64,000 nucleotides of DNA, from NCBI GenBank assembly GCA_032615215.1, contig CP128433.1, forward strand, positions 1,075,501 through 1,139,500, written 5' to 3'. This DNA is from Microbulbifer sp. MKSA007 (GTDB taxonomy: Bacteria; Pseudomonadota; Gammaproteobacteria; Pseudomonadales; Cellvibrionaceae). This document shows positions 34,976-44,168 of this stretch, in pieces. Both the position numbers and the translations under genes were made by a program. The notes below the pieces were generated by a model. The model was not told the origin of the DNA and searched no databases. It was given only the letters and a program-made list of their open reading frames with translations. Each line of letters starts with the position of its first letter. The stretch's first letter is position 1.

Positions 34976-35266
34976 ATGTTCATAGTATCCCTTACCTATA
35001 TAAAACCCCTTGAGGAGGTGGAAAAGTTTATTTCAGAGCACATTGATTTTTTGAATAAGTACTACGAGCTAGGATATTTCCAGCTTTCCGGCCGTAAGGA
35101 GCCTCGCACAGGTGGGGTAATCCTGGTGACCATAGATAGTCGGTCTGCGTTAGATCAGGTACTAAAACAAGATCCATTCTATCGTGAGGAATTGGCTGCT
35201 TATGAAGTGACGCAAGTTGTACCGACAAAATCCTCACCAGAGTTAGAGTTTCTGATTGATACTTAA
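34976..35266 (+). CDS. YciI-like protein
   Basis: 96 residues. The fold is shown by MFIVSLTYIKPLEEVEKFISEHIDFLNKYYELGYFQLSG, where the His of the EH-DFL motif is the family's key residue, then GGVILVTIDSRSALDQVLKQDPFYREELAAYEVTQVVP. This is the YciI/YCII ferredoxin-like dimer. Family members include chlorodienolactone-type and regulator-like proteins; the substrate is not known here. I chose ATG 34976, 9 bases after AGAGG, rather than a TTG at 34967. It stands alone. Confidence 0.8.
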   Translation: MFIVSLTYIKPLEEVEKFISEHIDFLNKYYELGYFQLSGRKEPRTGGVILVTIDSRSALDQVLKQDPFYREELAAYEVTQVVPTKSSPELEFLIDT

Positions 35267-35394
35267 ACAAAAAATTAAGAAGGATGATAGTTTTTCGATT
35301 GCACAACTCTTTGGAGCATATTGGCCTAGATTGAGCATAATTGAACAAATAGACAAAATGAGGCAGCAGAAAATATGTAATTGAGGAGAGAACT

Positions 35395-36031
35395 ATAAAT
35401 CACCTGAAAGTAAAACTACTATGGGCAGTCTTAGGTACGCTGTTATTTTTGGGGGTTATATTCTACAGTATGCCCTTGTTCTTTTGCTTTGGTATTAACG
35501 GTAAAGCTGAAAATGATTCTACCTATGCTTGTGATTTGTCAGGTATGAAGAAAGGTGAATACAGAGAGTAGGGTTTATTCTCAGTTAATCGAAGGACCAA
35601 CAGAGATAAGCCACTCGTTAATCACTATTTAGAAGCACTGCAAGACCCATACTCAATAGGAAGCTTTCAGCCTAGGAGCACTGATAACGTATGGAATTTG
35701 GGAGGTGAGGACCTCTCTGTATTTTACCCCTATGCCCTTAATCGCCACTGTTCAGTAGGTTTTTCGAGCTAATCATGAACCCTATGGAGAATGGATGAAT
35801 ACTAGCCATAACATCACACATTTTGTTGATCTCTGTGAGAGTAGGGTTTGGGATACAAGCAGAGGGATACTTAAAAAGGTCTTGCTCGCCCCTTGAGGTT
35901 AATCTTACTGTGCCAAAAGCAAAGTGATACTTAAGTACCAAAATGGTCTTGATACTGGGCGGTTAAACTTTCTGGCCACTCCCAATTACTTCTTCTCATT
36001 AACCTACAGCGAGTTAGATGGAGAGCAGTAA
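35395..36031 (+). pseudogene. Decayed gene, ancestral ~211-residue membrane-anchored protein
   Basis: One frame runs from ATA 35395 (GGAGAGAACT ATA, where ATG is expected) to TAA 36031. It is broken by TAG at 35569, TGA at 35894, TAA at 35900 and one extra T in the T5 run at 35760-35764. Removing that T gives 636 bases, exactly 212 codons. The reading is coherent: a membrane segment at about 5-28 (KLLWAVLGTLLFLGVIFYS), then FGINGKAENDSTYACDLSG, LEALQDPYSIGSFQPRSTDN, DLSVFYPYALNRHCSVG, EWMNTSHNITHFVDLCESRVW and KYQNGLDTGRLNFLATPNYF. I do not recognise the family. The start and stop lesions can each be explained by C-to-T/G-to-A transition. The first 58-codon piece could still be made if ATA works. 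Confidence 0.7.
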
Positions 36032-36747
36032 GATCATGTTGTACAGATGTGCCAAATTTGACTATCAAATCTGGGGCAAAGTGTTGGGAGTTTCTACTTA
36101 GATAGAATAGCCTCTTCCTTAACACCTTAAGTTCCCTTTTAAAAGTTATCTTGGCGTGGATTTTGCTCAGAAATATTGGGTAAATCTTGAAAGGGTTATG
36201 TATCAGAGACTCGGAGCTGGTTATATCTTAATCAGTACAGGATCTCAGCAATTAGGCCGGATATGGCATTAAGTGCTCTATTGATGTCTGTTTGCGTCTG
36301 TTTCTCCCAGTTAATGCTTGTGTATTCACATTCGCAAAATGCGTGAGTGATAGCATTGTTGTCCGCGGCTAATATGCATTTTGGAGATGTCGCCTGCTTA
36401 TTCATAGAGAAATTGATAATCATCATTGGCGATCATCTAGAAGGGCGTATCGTCCACGATAGATAGCTTTGAGCTAGACTGTTGGGACGAACGTAATGGC
36501 ACGTAATTAATTAAAAAATGACGAAGAAGAGACGCTGCGATAGGATTCCGCGTCCATTTTGCGGTGCCTTGAGCTCGAACTAAGCTTGGCGGCCCAGAGT
36601 GGTGGCGTCATATCTCGATAGAGCCGACCCAACAAGCGAAGGCATTTTGGCTTCAAGAATGCCTCGATATTATTTGAATTAATTGTCTCAGTTCTAACCC
36701 AAGATTGGGTAACGACTGGTTCACAGATTGCCAAGAAAGTAATCGCT
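36032..36747. other. Intergenic region upstream of the capsule export operon
   Basis: About 715 bases. It should hold the promoter of kpsM. I looked for JUMPstart/ops (GGCGGTAG) and found none. One weak minus-strand frame (36232-36426) is annotated separately. Confidence 0.45.
36232..36426 (-). CDS. Possible small protein, doubtful
   Basis: 64 codons from ATG 36426. The composition is protein-like (CILAADNNAITHAFCECEY, TDINRALNAISGLIAEILY) but there is no clear ribosome site, no family and no partner. It may be a fragment of an older gene. Confidence 0.28.
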   Translation of the reverse strand: MMIINFSMNKQATSPKCILAADNNAITHAFCECEYTSINWEKQTQTDINRALNAISGLIAEILY

Positions 36748-37539
36748 ATGCATCCATCAGTTCAACGCTCCGTCTGGCAAATTCAGCGTGACGTCATTTA
36801 CGCATTGCTAGTGCGCGAGATGAAAACTCGCTTTGGCAAGTGGCGACTGGGATATGCCTGGATGCTTCTCGAACCAGTACTGCATATTATGGTCTTGGTT
36901 GCAGTCTTTAGTTTCCTGAAGGATGCATTCTATCCCGGTGTTCCAACTCCGCTATTCATGCTAGGAGGAATTGCCCCATTCCTATTTTTCACTCACTGTT
37001 TTCAAAAGGGGCTGGCAGCAGTGGAATCGAATCGAGGGCTCTTTAATTATCGTCAGCTAAGGCCCTTCGATGCTGTGCTTACACGGGTGCTCCTTGAATT
37101 TGCTATTTATCTAGCAACAATTATTACCTTAATAATTGTGTTTGCTTGGTTTGGCGTCACAAGCCCATTCAATAATTTTTTGCTCCTAGTAATAGTAAAT
37201 ATATTTTTCTTCTGCTTTTGCTTAGGCCTGAGCCTGGCTCTCTGTGTTGTTGGGGTAAAATTCCCTGAGCTTGCAAAGCTGTCACCAATGCTAATACGAC
37301 CTTTGTATTTTATGTCTGGAGTATTTTTTTCTCTGGAGCAAGTTCCTCAAGAATACCATGTCTACCTAGCGTGGAATCCAATACTGCATGTGATTGAGTT
37401 GACACGTGAGGGGCTATTCAAAAACTACCATGGAATATTTGGAAGCCTGCAGTACTTAATGGGTGCTTCAATTTCGATGTTGGCTTTCGGTCTGTTGTGT
37501 TACCGGGCCAATTGGCGGGATTTGGTAAGAAGCCAATGA
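36748..37539 (+). CDS. kpsM: Capsule ABC transporter permease KpsM
   Basis: 263-residue inner-membrane permease of the ABC-2 type with six membrane segments. It begins with QRSVWQIQRDVIYALLVREMKTRFG and GYAWMLLEPVLHI, typical of KpsM/BexB/CtrC. With KpsT it exports Kdo-linked capsule polysaccharide across the inner membrane. The stop overlaps the KpsT start (ATGA). It is the first gene of the export block kpsM-kpsT-kpsE-kpsD. AAGAAAG lies upstream of the ATG. The length and ending fit the family. Confidence 0.94.
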   Translation: MHPSVQRSVWQIQRDVIYALLVREMKTRFGKWRLGYAWMLLEPVLHIMVLVAVFSFLKDAFYPGVPTPLFMLGGIAPFLFFTHCFQKGLAAVESNRGLFNYRQLRPFDAVLTRVLLEFAIYLATIITLIIVFAWFGVTSPFNNFLLLVIVNIFFFCFCLGLSLALCVVGVKFPELAKLSPMLIRPLYFMSGVFFSLEQVPQEYHVYLAWNPILHVIELTREGLFKNYHGIFGSLQYLMGASISMLAFGLLCYRANWRDLVRSQ

Positions 37540-38249
37540 TTAGACTAGAAAAACTAACCAAATCTTTTCGAACTCCCCATGGAAGAAAGGTTCTCTTTAG
37601 GGATGTAAGTGCAAATTTCCCTGAGGGAAAAAATATTGGCATCCTAGGGCGTAATGGAGCTGGGAAAACAACTTTACTGCGGATTATGGGTGGTATTGAT
37701 TATCCAGATTATGGGCGGGTAGTCACGGATCAGAGAATTTCCTGGCCCATGGGATTATCTGGAGGATTTCAAGGAAGCATGACTGGCCGCGAAAATGTGG
37801 CCTTTATTTGCGGTATCCACGGTATCTGGGGAGCTACCCAGCGGAAGTTGATGGATAGGGTTCAGGATTTTGCCGAGATTGGCAATTACTTTGATGCACC
37901 CGTAAAGAGCTATTCATCTGGTATGCGTTCGCGTTTGGCCTTTGGTTTAAGTATCGGCGTAGATTTTGATATTTATTTAGTCGATGAAGTGATGTCTGTT
38001 GGTGATGCTCACTTTAAAAAGAAATGTGAAGAAGTTATTGCCGAAAAGCGTAAGAACTCTTCTTTTATTATCGTTGCCCATGCAATGGGGATGCTTAAGA
38101 AAAACTGTGATGTAGGAATTTACCTTGATTCAAATGGCCTCAGAATTTTTGATACCGTAGATGAGGCTATTGATCTATACAAGGGCGAAAAACCAGTGAA
38201 AAAACCGCAATCCGAAAGTGGCGCAGCTAAGCCGGCAGTGAGTGCATAA
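37536..38249 (+). CDS. kpsT: Capsule ABC transporter ATPase KpsT
   Basis: 237-residue ATP-binding subunit. Walker A is GRNGAGKTT (about 38-46), the ABC signature is YSSGMRSRLAF (about 130), and Walker B is DIYLVDEVMSVGD. The length fits KpsT/BexA (about 220) with a short C-terminal extension. It starts at ATG 37536, overlapping the KpsM stop; the longer frame from 37497 would begin inside kpsM. It powers export of capsule with KpsM. The overlap shows translational coupling. Confidence 0.95.
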   Translation: MIRLEKLTKSFRTPHGRKVLFRDVSANFPEGKNIGILGRNGAGKTTLLRIMGGIDYPDYGRVVTDQRISWPMGLSGGFQGSMTGRENVAFICGIHGIWGATQRKLMDRVQDFAEIGNYFDAPVKSYSSGMRSRLAFGLSIGVDFDIYLVDEVMSVGDAHFKKKCEEVIAEKRKNSSFIIVAHAMGMLKKNCDVGIYLDSNGLRIFDTVDEAIDLYKGEKPVKKPQSESGAAKPAVSA

Positions 38250-38258
38250 GAGTCGATT

Positions 38259-39503
38259 ATGGAAGCCAAAGAACCAGTCATTGAAGAGCAAAAAAAAGAC
38301 CTTGAGCTAGCAGGGGGAGGATCGAATAGTTTTCTATATAAAACAAAAAAACTATTTATCAAATTAACCGGCAACAATGAGAATGAAGGGAAAGGGAAAC
38401 TATTCAAAAAAATCTATCATTCCAGAGGTCTCGGCCTGTTAGTCATATTTCCCCTTATTCTAATGGCAGGATATTACCTATTTTGGGTTTCTGAGCGTTA
38501 TGTAAGCAATACCCAATTAATCGTAAAAGATAGTGTTTCCTCACAGGCTGCATCACCCGCATTAGGTTTTTTAATTCCAGGGATGTCAGCAGATAATCAG
38601 GATGCGTTTTTAGTGGTGAACTATATCCAGTCATTGGATATGGCCCTGTATTTGGATGACACGTTACATTTGGCTGATTATTACAGAAGTACTAGCCACG
38701 ATATCTTTTCGCGCTTGGCTTCAGATGCTACTCAGGAGGACTACCTGAAATACTATCGTGATCATATTGGTGTTATCCATAATGAAGCTACCGGAATTAT
38801 TACTATAGAAATGCAGGCATTCGACCCGGCTTTTGCTAAAAGATTGGTTGAGACAGTTATTCAAAAGTCAGAAGATTTTGTTAACGAGATCAGCAATCAG
38901 CTTGCAGATAAGCAAGTGGCTTTTGTAAAGAGTGAAGTTGATTTGGCACAAGCTAAGTTACGCAGTACTAAGCAAGAAATTCTTGACTTCCAGAATAGTC
39001 ATAAAGTTGTAAGTCCCGAAGAACTTACAAAAGGTATCAGTACCATTATTCAAGGGCTAGAGGCGCGATTGGCTGAGCAACGAGCAAACCTGACTGCAGC
39101 AAAATCCTATCTAAATGCTGATTCATCACAAGTGGTCTCCATGCAGGCAGACATCGATGCGTTAGAAAACCAAATTGAGATAGAAAAGGTACGCCTAGTG
39201 GGGATAGGGGAAGAAGAAGGAGAGCAACGGCTTAATTTTCTTGGTGCTCATTTCCAGAATCTTGAACTCGATTTGCAATTTGCAACCGATGCCTATGCAG
39301 CTTCTTTAAAAGCATTGGAAACTGCTCGTATGGAAGCGTCAGGTAAACTTAAGCACTTGATGGTGGTAACCCAGCCATCGTTAGCAGAGAAAGCAGAGTA
39401 TCCGCACAAGCTCTATAACCTAGCCAGCTTGGGAATTATTCTGCTAATGCTTTATGGAATAGGAAAGATGCTAGTTGTGACTATTCGGGATCATAGGATG
39501 TAG
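38259..39503 (+). CDS. kpsE: Capsule export inner-membrane polysaccharide copolymerase-like protein KpsE
   Basis: 414 residues. A membrane segment sits at about 62-80 (LLVIFPLILMAGYYLFWV), a long coiled periplasmic region at about 200-330 (with FVKSEVDLAQAKLRSTKQEILDF), and a C-terminal membrane segment at about 387-405. This is the BexC/CtrB/KpsE family, which bridges the inner-membrane ABC transporter to the outer-membrane channel. The N-terminal 60 residues are cytoplasmic and charged. It starts 10 bases after kpsT, as the third gene of the export operon. Its length is slightly above KpsE (382). Confidence 0.92.
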   Translation: MEAKEPVIEEQKKDLELAGGGSNSFLYKTKKLFIKLTGNNENEGKGKLFKKIYHSRGLGLLVIFPLILMAGYYLFWVSERYVSNTQLIVKDSVSSQAASPALGFLIPGMSADNQDAFLVVNYIQSLDMALYLDDTLHLADYYRSTSHDIFSRLASDATQEDYLKYYRDHIGVIHNEATGIITIEMQAFDPAFAKRLVETVIQKSEDFVNEISNQLADKQVAFVKSEVDLAQAKLRSTKQEILDFQNSHKVVSPEELTKGISTIIQGLEARLAEQRANLTAAKSYLNADSSQVVSMQADIDALENQIEIEKVRLVGIGEEEGEQRLNFLGAHFQNLELDLQFATDAYAASLKALETARMEASGKLKHLMVVTQPSLAEKAEYPHKLYNLASLGIILLMLYGIGKMLVVTIRDHRM

Positions 39504-39592
39504 CGACAGACAAAAGGCTGCAAGACAGAATAGTGTCGGTGAATTTTTGATGTCGCTGACAGAGTAAATATCAATTTACAAAGAACAAGCAA

Positions 39593-41227
39593 ATGATTAC
39601 TGAAAAAATAAAGCGCTTTAGTTTTGGTATAGGGTTGTTGTTATCACTGTCCAGTATTCAGGCCGGAGCATTGGAAACTCAATTAATTGATGAGGTTGCC
39701 TCAACAGAAATGCCTGAGACAGGTATACCCGTTTTTGGGGAGTCACTGTTTCAGGGCGCGTTTAAAGATCAGCCATTTAGTGGATTTAATCCCGACTATA
39801 GAATATCGATTGGCGACCAGGTTAATCTACAGCTCTGGGGTGCCTATAGCTTTAGTGCGACGTTACCGGTAGACCCGAAAGGCAATATTTTTGTCCCCGA
39901 GGTTGGCCCAGTTCATGTTGCTGGAGTAAAGAATGGCGCATTGAATGACTTCGTTCTGCGTCATGTAAAGCGAGTATTCAAGAATAATGTGCAAGCGTAT
40001 GCCAACTTGGAGGCGAGCCAGCCGGTTAAAGTCTTTGTAACAGGCTTTGTGGAGAACCCTGGTCTCTATAACGGCTTTAGCTCAGACTCGATCCTTTACT
40101 ATTTGGATAGTGCTGGAGGTATCGATGAGCAAAGTGGCAGCTTTGTTGATATCAAAGTAATGCGTCAGGGAGAGGAAATACAAAAGGTAAACTTGTATAG
40201 CTTCCTGGTGGATGGAATTATGCCTGCTTTACAACTTCGCAATGGCGATGTTGTAGTCGTTGGTGCTCGTAATGGTTCGGTAACAGTTGAAGGAGCGGTG
40301 CAGCAAGCTGCACAGATGGAGTTTATAGGACCCTACACCCAACTGGGTGAGATGCTTCTCGTAACAAAACCTGACCCTCAGGCGAACTTTGCACGAATTA
40401 CTCAGGTAATTGATGGTCTTCAGCAAGCCGACTATATGCCACTTGCAAGTGCCATGACCACACGCCTCTATCCGGGAGCGCATATAGAATTGGTACGCGA
40501 TAACGATATTGAGTCTATTTCAATCCGGGTATCCGGTGAGTTGGATGGGCCTGCAACTTATGTACTGCCCTATGGTGCAACTCTTGACGAATTACTTAGT
40601 CAATTGAGTTTTCGCGATAATGCAGATAGAAACTCTATACAGCTGTATAGAAAGAGTGTCGCTGATCGCCAGCGGGCTGCTCTTGATCGTTCTTTAGATG
40701 CGCTTCAGATGGAAGTTCTAACTCGCCAGCCCAATACTGACCTGGAAAAGTCTGCGCAAAAAGACAACGCCATGATGATTCAGAACTTTATCGAGCAGGC
40801 GCGAAAGGCCGAACCCAGAGGCCAGGTTGTTATTGCGAACAACCCAAACGCAGCAGAAATGCTGCTTGAAGATGGTGATGAGTTGATTGTGCCTTTGAAA
40901 TCATCAACTGTGTCAATCGTGGGAGAGGTAATTTTCCCAACTTCCCTGGTCTTCAGCAAGAAGCGGACTTTGGAGGACTATATAGAATTGGCCGGTGGAT
41001 TCGCCAATAATGCAAACCGTAAAGAGTTGGTGATTCTACATCTCGATGGAACGATTAATCGTATAGAAGATAGTGATTTTGATAATCGTCTGGGGGATAG
41101 ATTACGCCCTGGAGATGAAATTATGATTATGCCAAAAATTCATTCCAGTGAATTACAAGTAACCAAAGATGTAACAGAAATACTCTACCGTATAGCTGTT
41201 GGAACCGCCGCAGTTCTATCTTTCTAA
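39593..41227 (+). CDS. kpsD: Capsule export outer-membrane-associated protein KpsD
   Basis: 544 residues, near KpsD (558). The signal peptide ends about SIQAGA, with no lipobox, as in KpsD (unlike Wza/BexD lipoproteins). The Poly_export domain is at about 65-150 (YRISIGDQVNLQLWGAYSFSATLPVDPKGNIFVPEVGPV). Several SLBB domains follow (PVKVFVTGFVENPGLYNGF at about 145, VRVSGELDGPATYVLPYGATLDEL, and VSIVGEVIFPTSLVFSKKRTLEDYIELAGG near the C-terminus). The family completes the capsule channel across the outer membrane. It is the last of the four export genes; 277 bases separate it from rmlA. Confidence 0.9.
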   Translation: MITEKIKRFSFGIGLLLSLSSIQAGALETQLIDEVASTEMPETGIPVFGESLFQGAFKDQPFSGFNPDYRISIGDQVNLQLWGAYSFSATLPVDPKGNIFVPEVGPVHVAGVKNGALNDFVLRHVKRVFKNNVQAYANLEASQPVKVFVTGFVENPGLYNGFSSDSILYYLDSAGGIDEQSGSFVDIKVMRQGEEIQKVNLYSFLVDGIMPALQLRNGDVVVVGARNGSVTVEGAVQQAAQMEFIGPYTQLGEMLLVTKPDPQANFARITQVIDGLQQADYMPLASAMTTRLYPGAHIELVRDNDIESISIRVSGELDGPATYVLPYGATLDELLSQLSFRDNADRNSIQLYRKSVADRQRAALDRSLDALQMEVLTRQPNTDLEKSAQKDNAMMIQNFIEQARKAEPRGQVVIANNPNAAEMLLEDGDELIVPLKSSTVSIVGEVIFPTSLVFSKKRTLEDYIELAGGFANNANRKELVILHLDGTINRIEDSDFDNRLGDRLRPGDEIMIMPKIHSSELQVTKDVTEILYRIAVGTAAVLSF

Positions 41228-41282
41228 TTTGGTACTGATAGGTTGTAAACTTTTTTAAGATTGGCTCCCATATTGCACGATA

Positions 41283-41348
41283 TAAATCGGTATGGTTAGT
41301 TTCCTTACTGGCTGTTATAAGCTGTAAGTCTTACACCATACCGATTTA
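41283..41348. repeat. Perfect 14-bp inverted repeat between kpsD and rmlA
   Basis: TAAATCGGTATGGT (41283-41296) and ACCATACCGATTTA (41335-41348) are exact complements around a 38-base loop. No T-run follows. It may be an mRNA structure, a regulator site or an element scar. Confidence 0.6.
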
Positions 41349-41504
41349 AAGTGTTGTATGTAATTATTCACTTCGAATTTGTCATTATAAAGTTTGATAA
41401 CTTTCCTGGACTCTTAAGTCTATAAATCCTGTATTTTTGCATCGACATCTTTTTGTTTGATGTGATTAATAAATGAATATTGATTCAACGTTGGGGGAAA
41501 AACT

Positions 41505-42437
41505 GTGAAGGGGTCTTCTGATCGGAAGGGAATTATCTTGGCTGGAGGTTCTGGTACACGCTTATATCCCTTAACAAAGGGTGTCGGGAAGCAGTTAATG
41601 GCTGTTTATGACAAACCGATGATCTATTACCCCCTAACTACCCTTATGTTGGCAGGAATCAAGGATATTCTGATTATTACAACACCAGATGAGCAATGTT
41701 TGTACCGGCGTCTGCTTGAAGATGGTGCACAGTGGGGATTAAACATTTCTTATGCGGTGCAGCCGTCTCCAGACGGCTTGGCCCAAGCATTTTTAATTGG
41801 TCGTGATCATGTAGGCGATAGTAATAGTGCACTGGTTCTGGGCGATAATATTTTTTACGCACATAACTTTAGCCAAATTCTTCAGCAGGCTGATAAAAGA
41901 GACAATGGTGCTACTGTCTTTGGTTATCGTGTTGCAGACCCTAAAGCATATGGTGTTGTGGAGTTCGATACTGAAGGAAAAGCAGTCAGCCTAGAGGAAA
42001 AGCCCGAAGCACCCAAGTCAAACTATGCTGTAACGGGGTTGTACTTCTATGACAGCCAAGTCTGTGACATTGCTAAAGAAGTCAAACCTAGTACTCGTGG
42101 AGAGCTGGAAATCACTGATATCAATAAGGTGTATTTAGAGCAGGGGCAGCTAGATGTAGAGCACCTTGGTCGAGGTAGCGCCTGGCTGGATACAGGTACC
42201 CATGACAACCTTTTGGATGCAGCGCAATTTGTTCAGACGATTGAGCGCCGACAAGGGCAGAAAATAGCTTGCCCTGAAGAGGTCGCTTATCGCAAAGGCT
42301 TTATTAGTGCTCAAGAACTGGAAGCTCAAATACAGCCACTTATGAAAAGTGGATATGGTAAGTACTTAATGCAATTGCTAATTGAAAATGGCGAAATATC
42401 ATCTTTAAGTGAGCGCAGGTATGCTTCAAATCTTTAA
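41505..42437 (+). CDS. rmlA: Glucose-1-phosphate thymidylyltransferase RmlA
   Basis: 310 residues. It makes dTDP-glucose from glucose-1-phosphate and dTTP, the first step to dTDP-L-rhamnose. The nucleotidyltransferase motif is GIILAGGSGTRLYPLT (9-24), followed by KPMIYYPLTTLMLAGI and EEKPEAPKSNYAVTGLYFYD. The length is as usual (about 290) with a short N-terminal extension; translation begins at GTG 41505 after GGGGGA. rmlC, rmlD and rmlB follow in order A-C-D-B, all complete. Confidence 0.96.
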   Translation: MKGSSDRKGIILAGGSGTRLYPLTKGVGKQLMAVYDKPMIYYPLTTLMLAGIKDILIITTPDEQCLYRRLLEDGAQWGLNISYAVQPSPDGLAQAFLIGRDHVGDSNSALVLGDNIFYAHNFSQILQQADKRDNGATVFGYRVADPKAYGVVEFDTEGKAVSLEEKPEAPKSNYAVTGLYFYDSQVCDIAKEVKPSTRGELEITDINKVYLEQGQLDVEHLGRGSAWLDTGTHDNLLDAAQFVQTIERRQGQKIACPEEVAYRKGFISAQELEAQIQPLMKSGYGKYLMQLLIENGEISSLSERRYASNL

Positions 42438-42570
42438 GTAAGCGATAACATATATTGGTTATTTGAAGTTTAACCAGGGTATCGTCTAAGGATGGACGGC
42501 TCCACTTCTTACAGTTTTTAGCTTGAGCTTGATAGAGCTTGGTCTTGGCAGTTGTAGACATTTAGACCTT

Positions 42571-43119
42571 ATGAATATTATTGAAACAGATATACCCGAT
42601 GTAAAAATCATCGAACCAAAGATCTTTGGTGATGAAAGAGGATTTTTCTTTGAGTCATTTCGTGATGATGTATTTTTGGATAAATGTGCAAATAGTGTAT
42701 TTGTACAAGATAATCATAGTAAATCTTCCAGGGGTATTTTACGCGGTCTGCACTATCAAACAGAGCAAACTCAAGGAAAACTTGTGCGAGTGGTACAAGG
42801 AGAGGTCTTTGATGTTGCCGTAGACCTACGCAAAAGCTCACCAACTTTCGGCAGCTGGGTCGGTGTCTATTTGTCAGCTGAGAACAAACGGCAACTATGG
42901 ATACCAGAGGGATTCGCGCACGGGTTTTATGTTACAAGTGAATCGGCTGAATTTGTATATAAATGTACAGATTATTACGCTCCAAGCTCAGAGCAGTCGA
43001 TATTGTGGAATGATCTGGACCTAAATATAAGCTGGCCGATCGAAGATGGGCGTCCCCCCATACTCTCAAGGAAAGATGCTGAAGGTAGGCACTTTCGGGA
43101 TGCCGACTACTTTGCATAA
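42571..43119 (+). CDS. rmlC: dTDP-4-dehydrorhamnose 3,5-epimerase RmlC
   Basis: 182-residue cupin epimerase that inverts C3 and C5 of dTDP-4-keto-6-deoxyglucose. The family pattern is complete: KIIEPKIFGDERGFFFESF, VFVQDNHSKSSRGILRGLHYQ (catalytic His in GLHYQ), GEVFDVAVDLRKSSPTFGSW and IPEGFAHGFYV. I chose ATG 42571 because it gives the usual length (about 183); the frame from 42523 adds 16 unlike residues. The ribosome site is weak. It is the second gene of the rml set, 133 bases after rmlA. Confidence 0.95.
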   Translation: MNIIETDIPDVKIIEPKIFGDERGFFFESFRDDVFLDKCANSVFVQDNHSKSSRGILRGLHYQTEQTQGKLVRVVQGEVFDVAVDLRKSSPTFGSWVGVYLSAENKRQLWIPEGFAHGFYVTSESAEFVYKCTDYYAPSSEQSILWNDLDLNISWPIEDGRPPILSRKDAEGRHFRDADYFA

Positions 43120-43258
43120 CAAACGATAACAGTATATTTCTGAAGTTGTAGTTAAATCCTTATACAGGGTCTCCTCGTAATTTATAAATTAATTGCTATG
43201 CAATGCTGCGCATATAAGCCATGTGTATCGTTACTATAGGCAATCGGTTGGCGTATCT

Positions 43259-44128
43259 ATGAAAATTCTAGTAACTGGCAAAAACGGTCAGCTTGGACGT
43301 GAACTTCAGCGTCTATGTCCTGTGGAGTATGAGCTGATAGGCTTATCTCGTGAGGAGCTTGATATTACTGATCGGTCCACCGTTGAATCGGTAGTAGAGA
43401 AGTATCGCCCAAATTTAATTATTAATGCAGCAGCTTATACGGCTGTAGATAAAGCTGAAAAAGAGCAAGACCTAGCTTTTTCTGTTAATGCAATTGGTGC
43501 ATCAAACCTAGCTGAGGTATGTAAGAGACTTAGTATTAGACTTATTCACATATCTACTGATTTCGTTTTTGATGGGAAAAAGTCATCCCCTTATTTGGTA
43601 ACAAATAAGTTGAATCCATTGGGGGTATATGGCGCTAGTAAAGCGGAAGCTGAAGTTGCCGTTCAGAATGTACTACCAGAAGCGGTAATAGTACGTACTG
43701 CTTGGGTTTATTCTGCCCATGGTAATAATTTTGTTAGTACGATGCTTAGACTAATGTCTGACAGGAAGATATTAGGTGTAGTTGCAGATCAGATAGGCAC
43801 ACCAACATGGACTGGAACTCTTGCTAAGGTTCTATTCATATTAGCCGAGCAAAATAGTGTAAAAGGTATCTTTCATTGCACCGATCTGGGAGTGGCAAGT
43901 TGGTATGATTTTGCAGTAGCAATATTCGAAGAAAGTAAGAAATTTGGCCTTATTCCTTCCGATAAAGAGCTTTCCATTGATGCAATTAGAACTGAAGACT
44001 ATCCAACACCGGCTGAAAGGCCAGCATACAGTGTGCTAGATAAGAGCCGATTGATAAATGAACTGGAAGTTGAACTGCCACATTGGCGGGAGTCTCTGAG
44101 ACAAGCACTATCCCTAAAATCTCAATAG
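43259..44128 (+). CDS. rmlD: dTDP-4-dehydrorhamnose reductase RmlD
   Basis: 289-residue NADPH-dependent reductase, the last step of dTDP-L-rhamnose synthesis. The Rossmann motif is TGKNGQLGREL (6-16, GxxGxxG form), then NAAAYTAVDKAE, ISTDFVFDG and the catalytic YGASKAEAE (Tyr and Lys). I chose ATG 43259, giving MKILVTGKNGQLG as in the family; the frame from 43193 adds 22 unlike residues. It is followed by rmlB at 40 bases. Confidence 0.95.
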   Translation: MKILVTGKNGQLGRELQRLCPVEYELIGLSREELDITDRSTVESVVEKYRPNLIINAAAYTAVDKAEKEQDLAFSVNAIGASNLAEVCKRLSIRLIHISTDFVFDGKKSSPYLVTNKLNPLGVYGASKAEAEVAVQNVLPEAVIVRTAWVYSAHGNNFVSTMLRLMSDRKILGVVADQIGTPTWTGTLAKVLFILAEQNSVKGIFHCTDLGVASWYDFAVAIFEESKKFGLIPSDKELSIDAIRTEDYPTPAERPAYSVLDKSRLINELEVELPHWRESLRQALSLKSQ

Positions 44129-44168
44129 TACAAATCGACTTTAAATAAATCGTAGCTAATTTTTTGGT

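Noticed and set aside
35931..36125. 64-codon minus-strand frame
   Set aside because: Antisense to the decayed gene, whose + strand reading is coherent.
36507..36734. 75-codon minus-strand frame upstream of kpsM
   Set aside because: Serine-rich composition, no family and no ribosome site; lies in the probable kpsM promoter region.
36432..36747. JUMPstart/ops element expected upstream of a capsule operon
   Set aside because: No GGCGGTAG sequence found here or between kpsD and rmlA.
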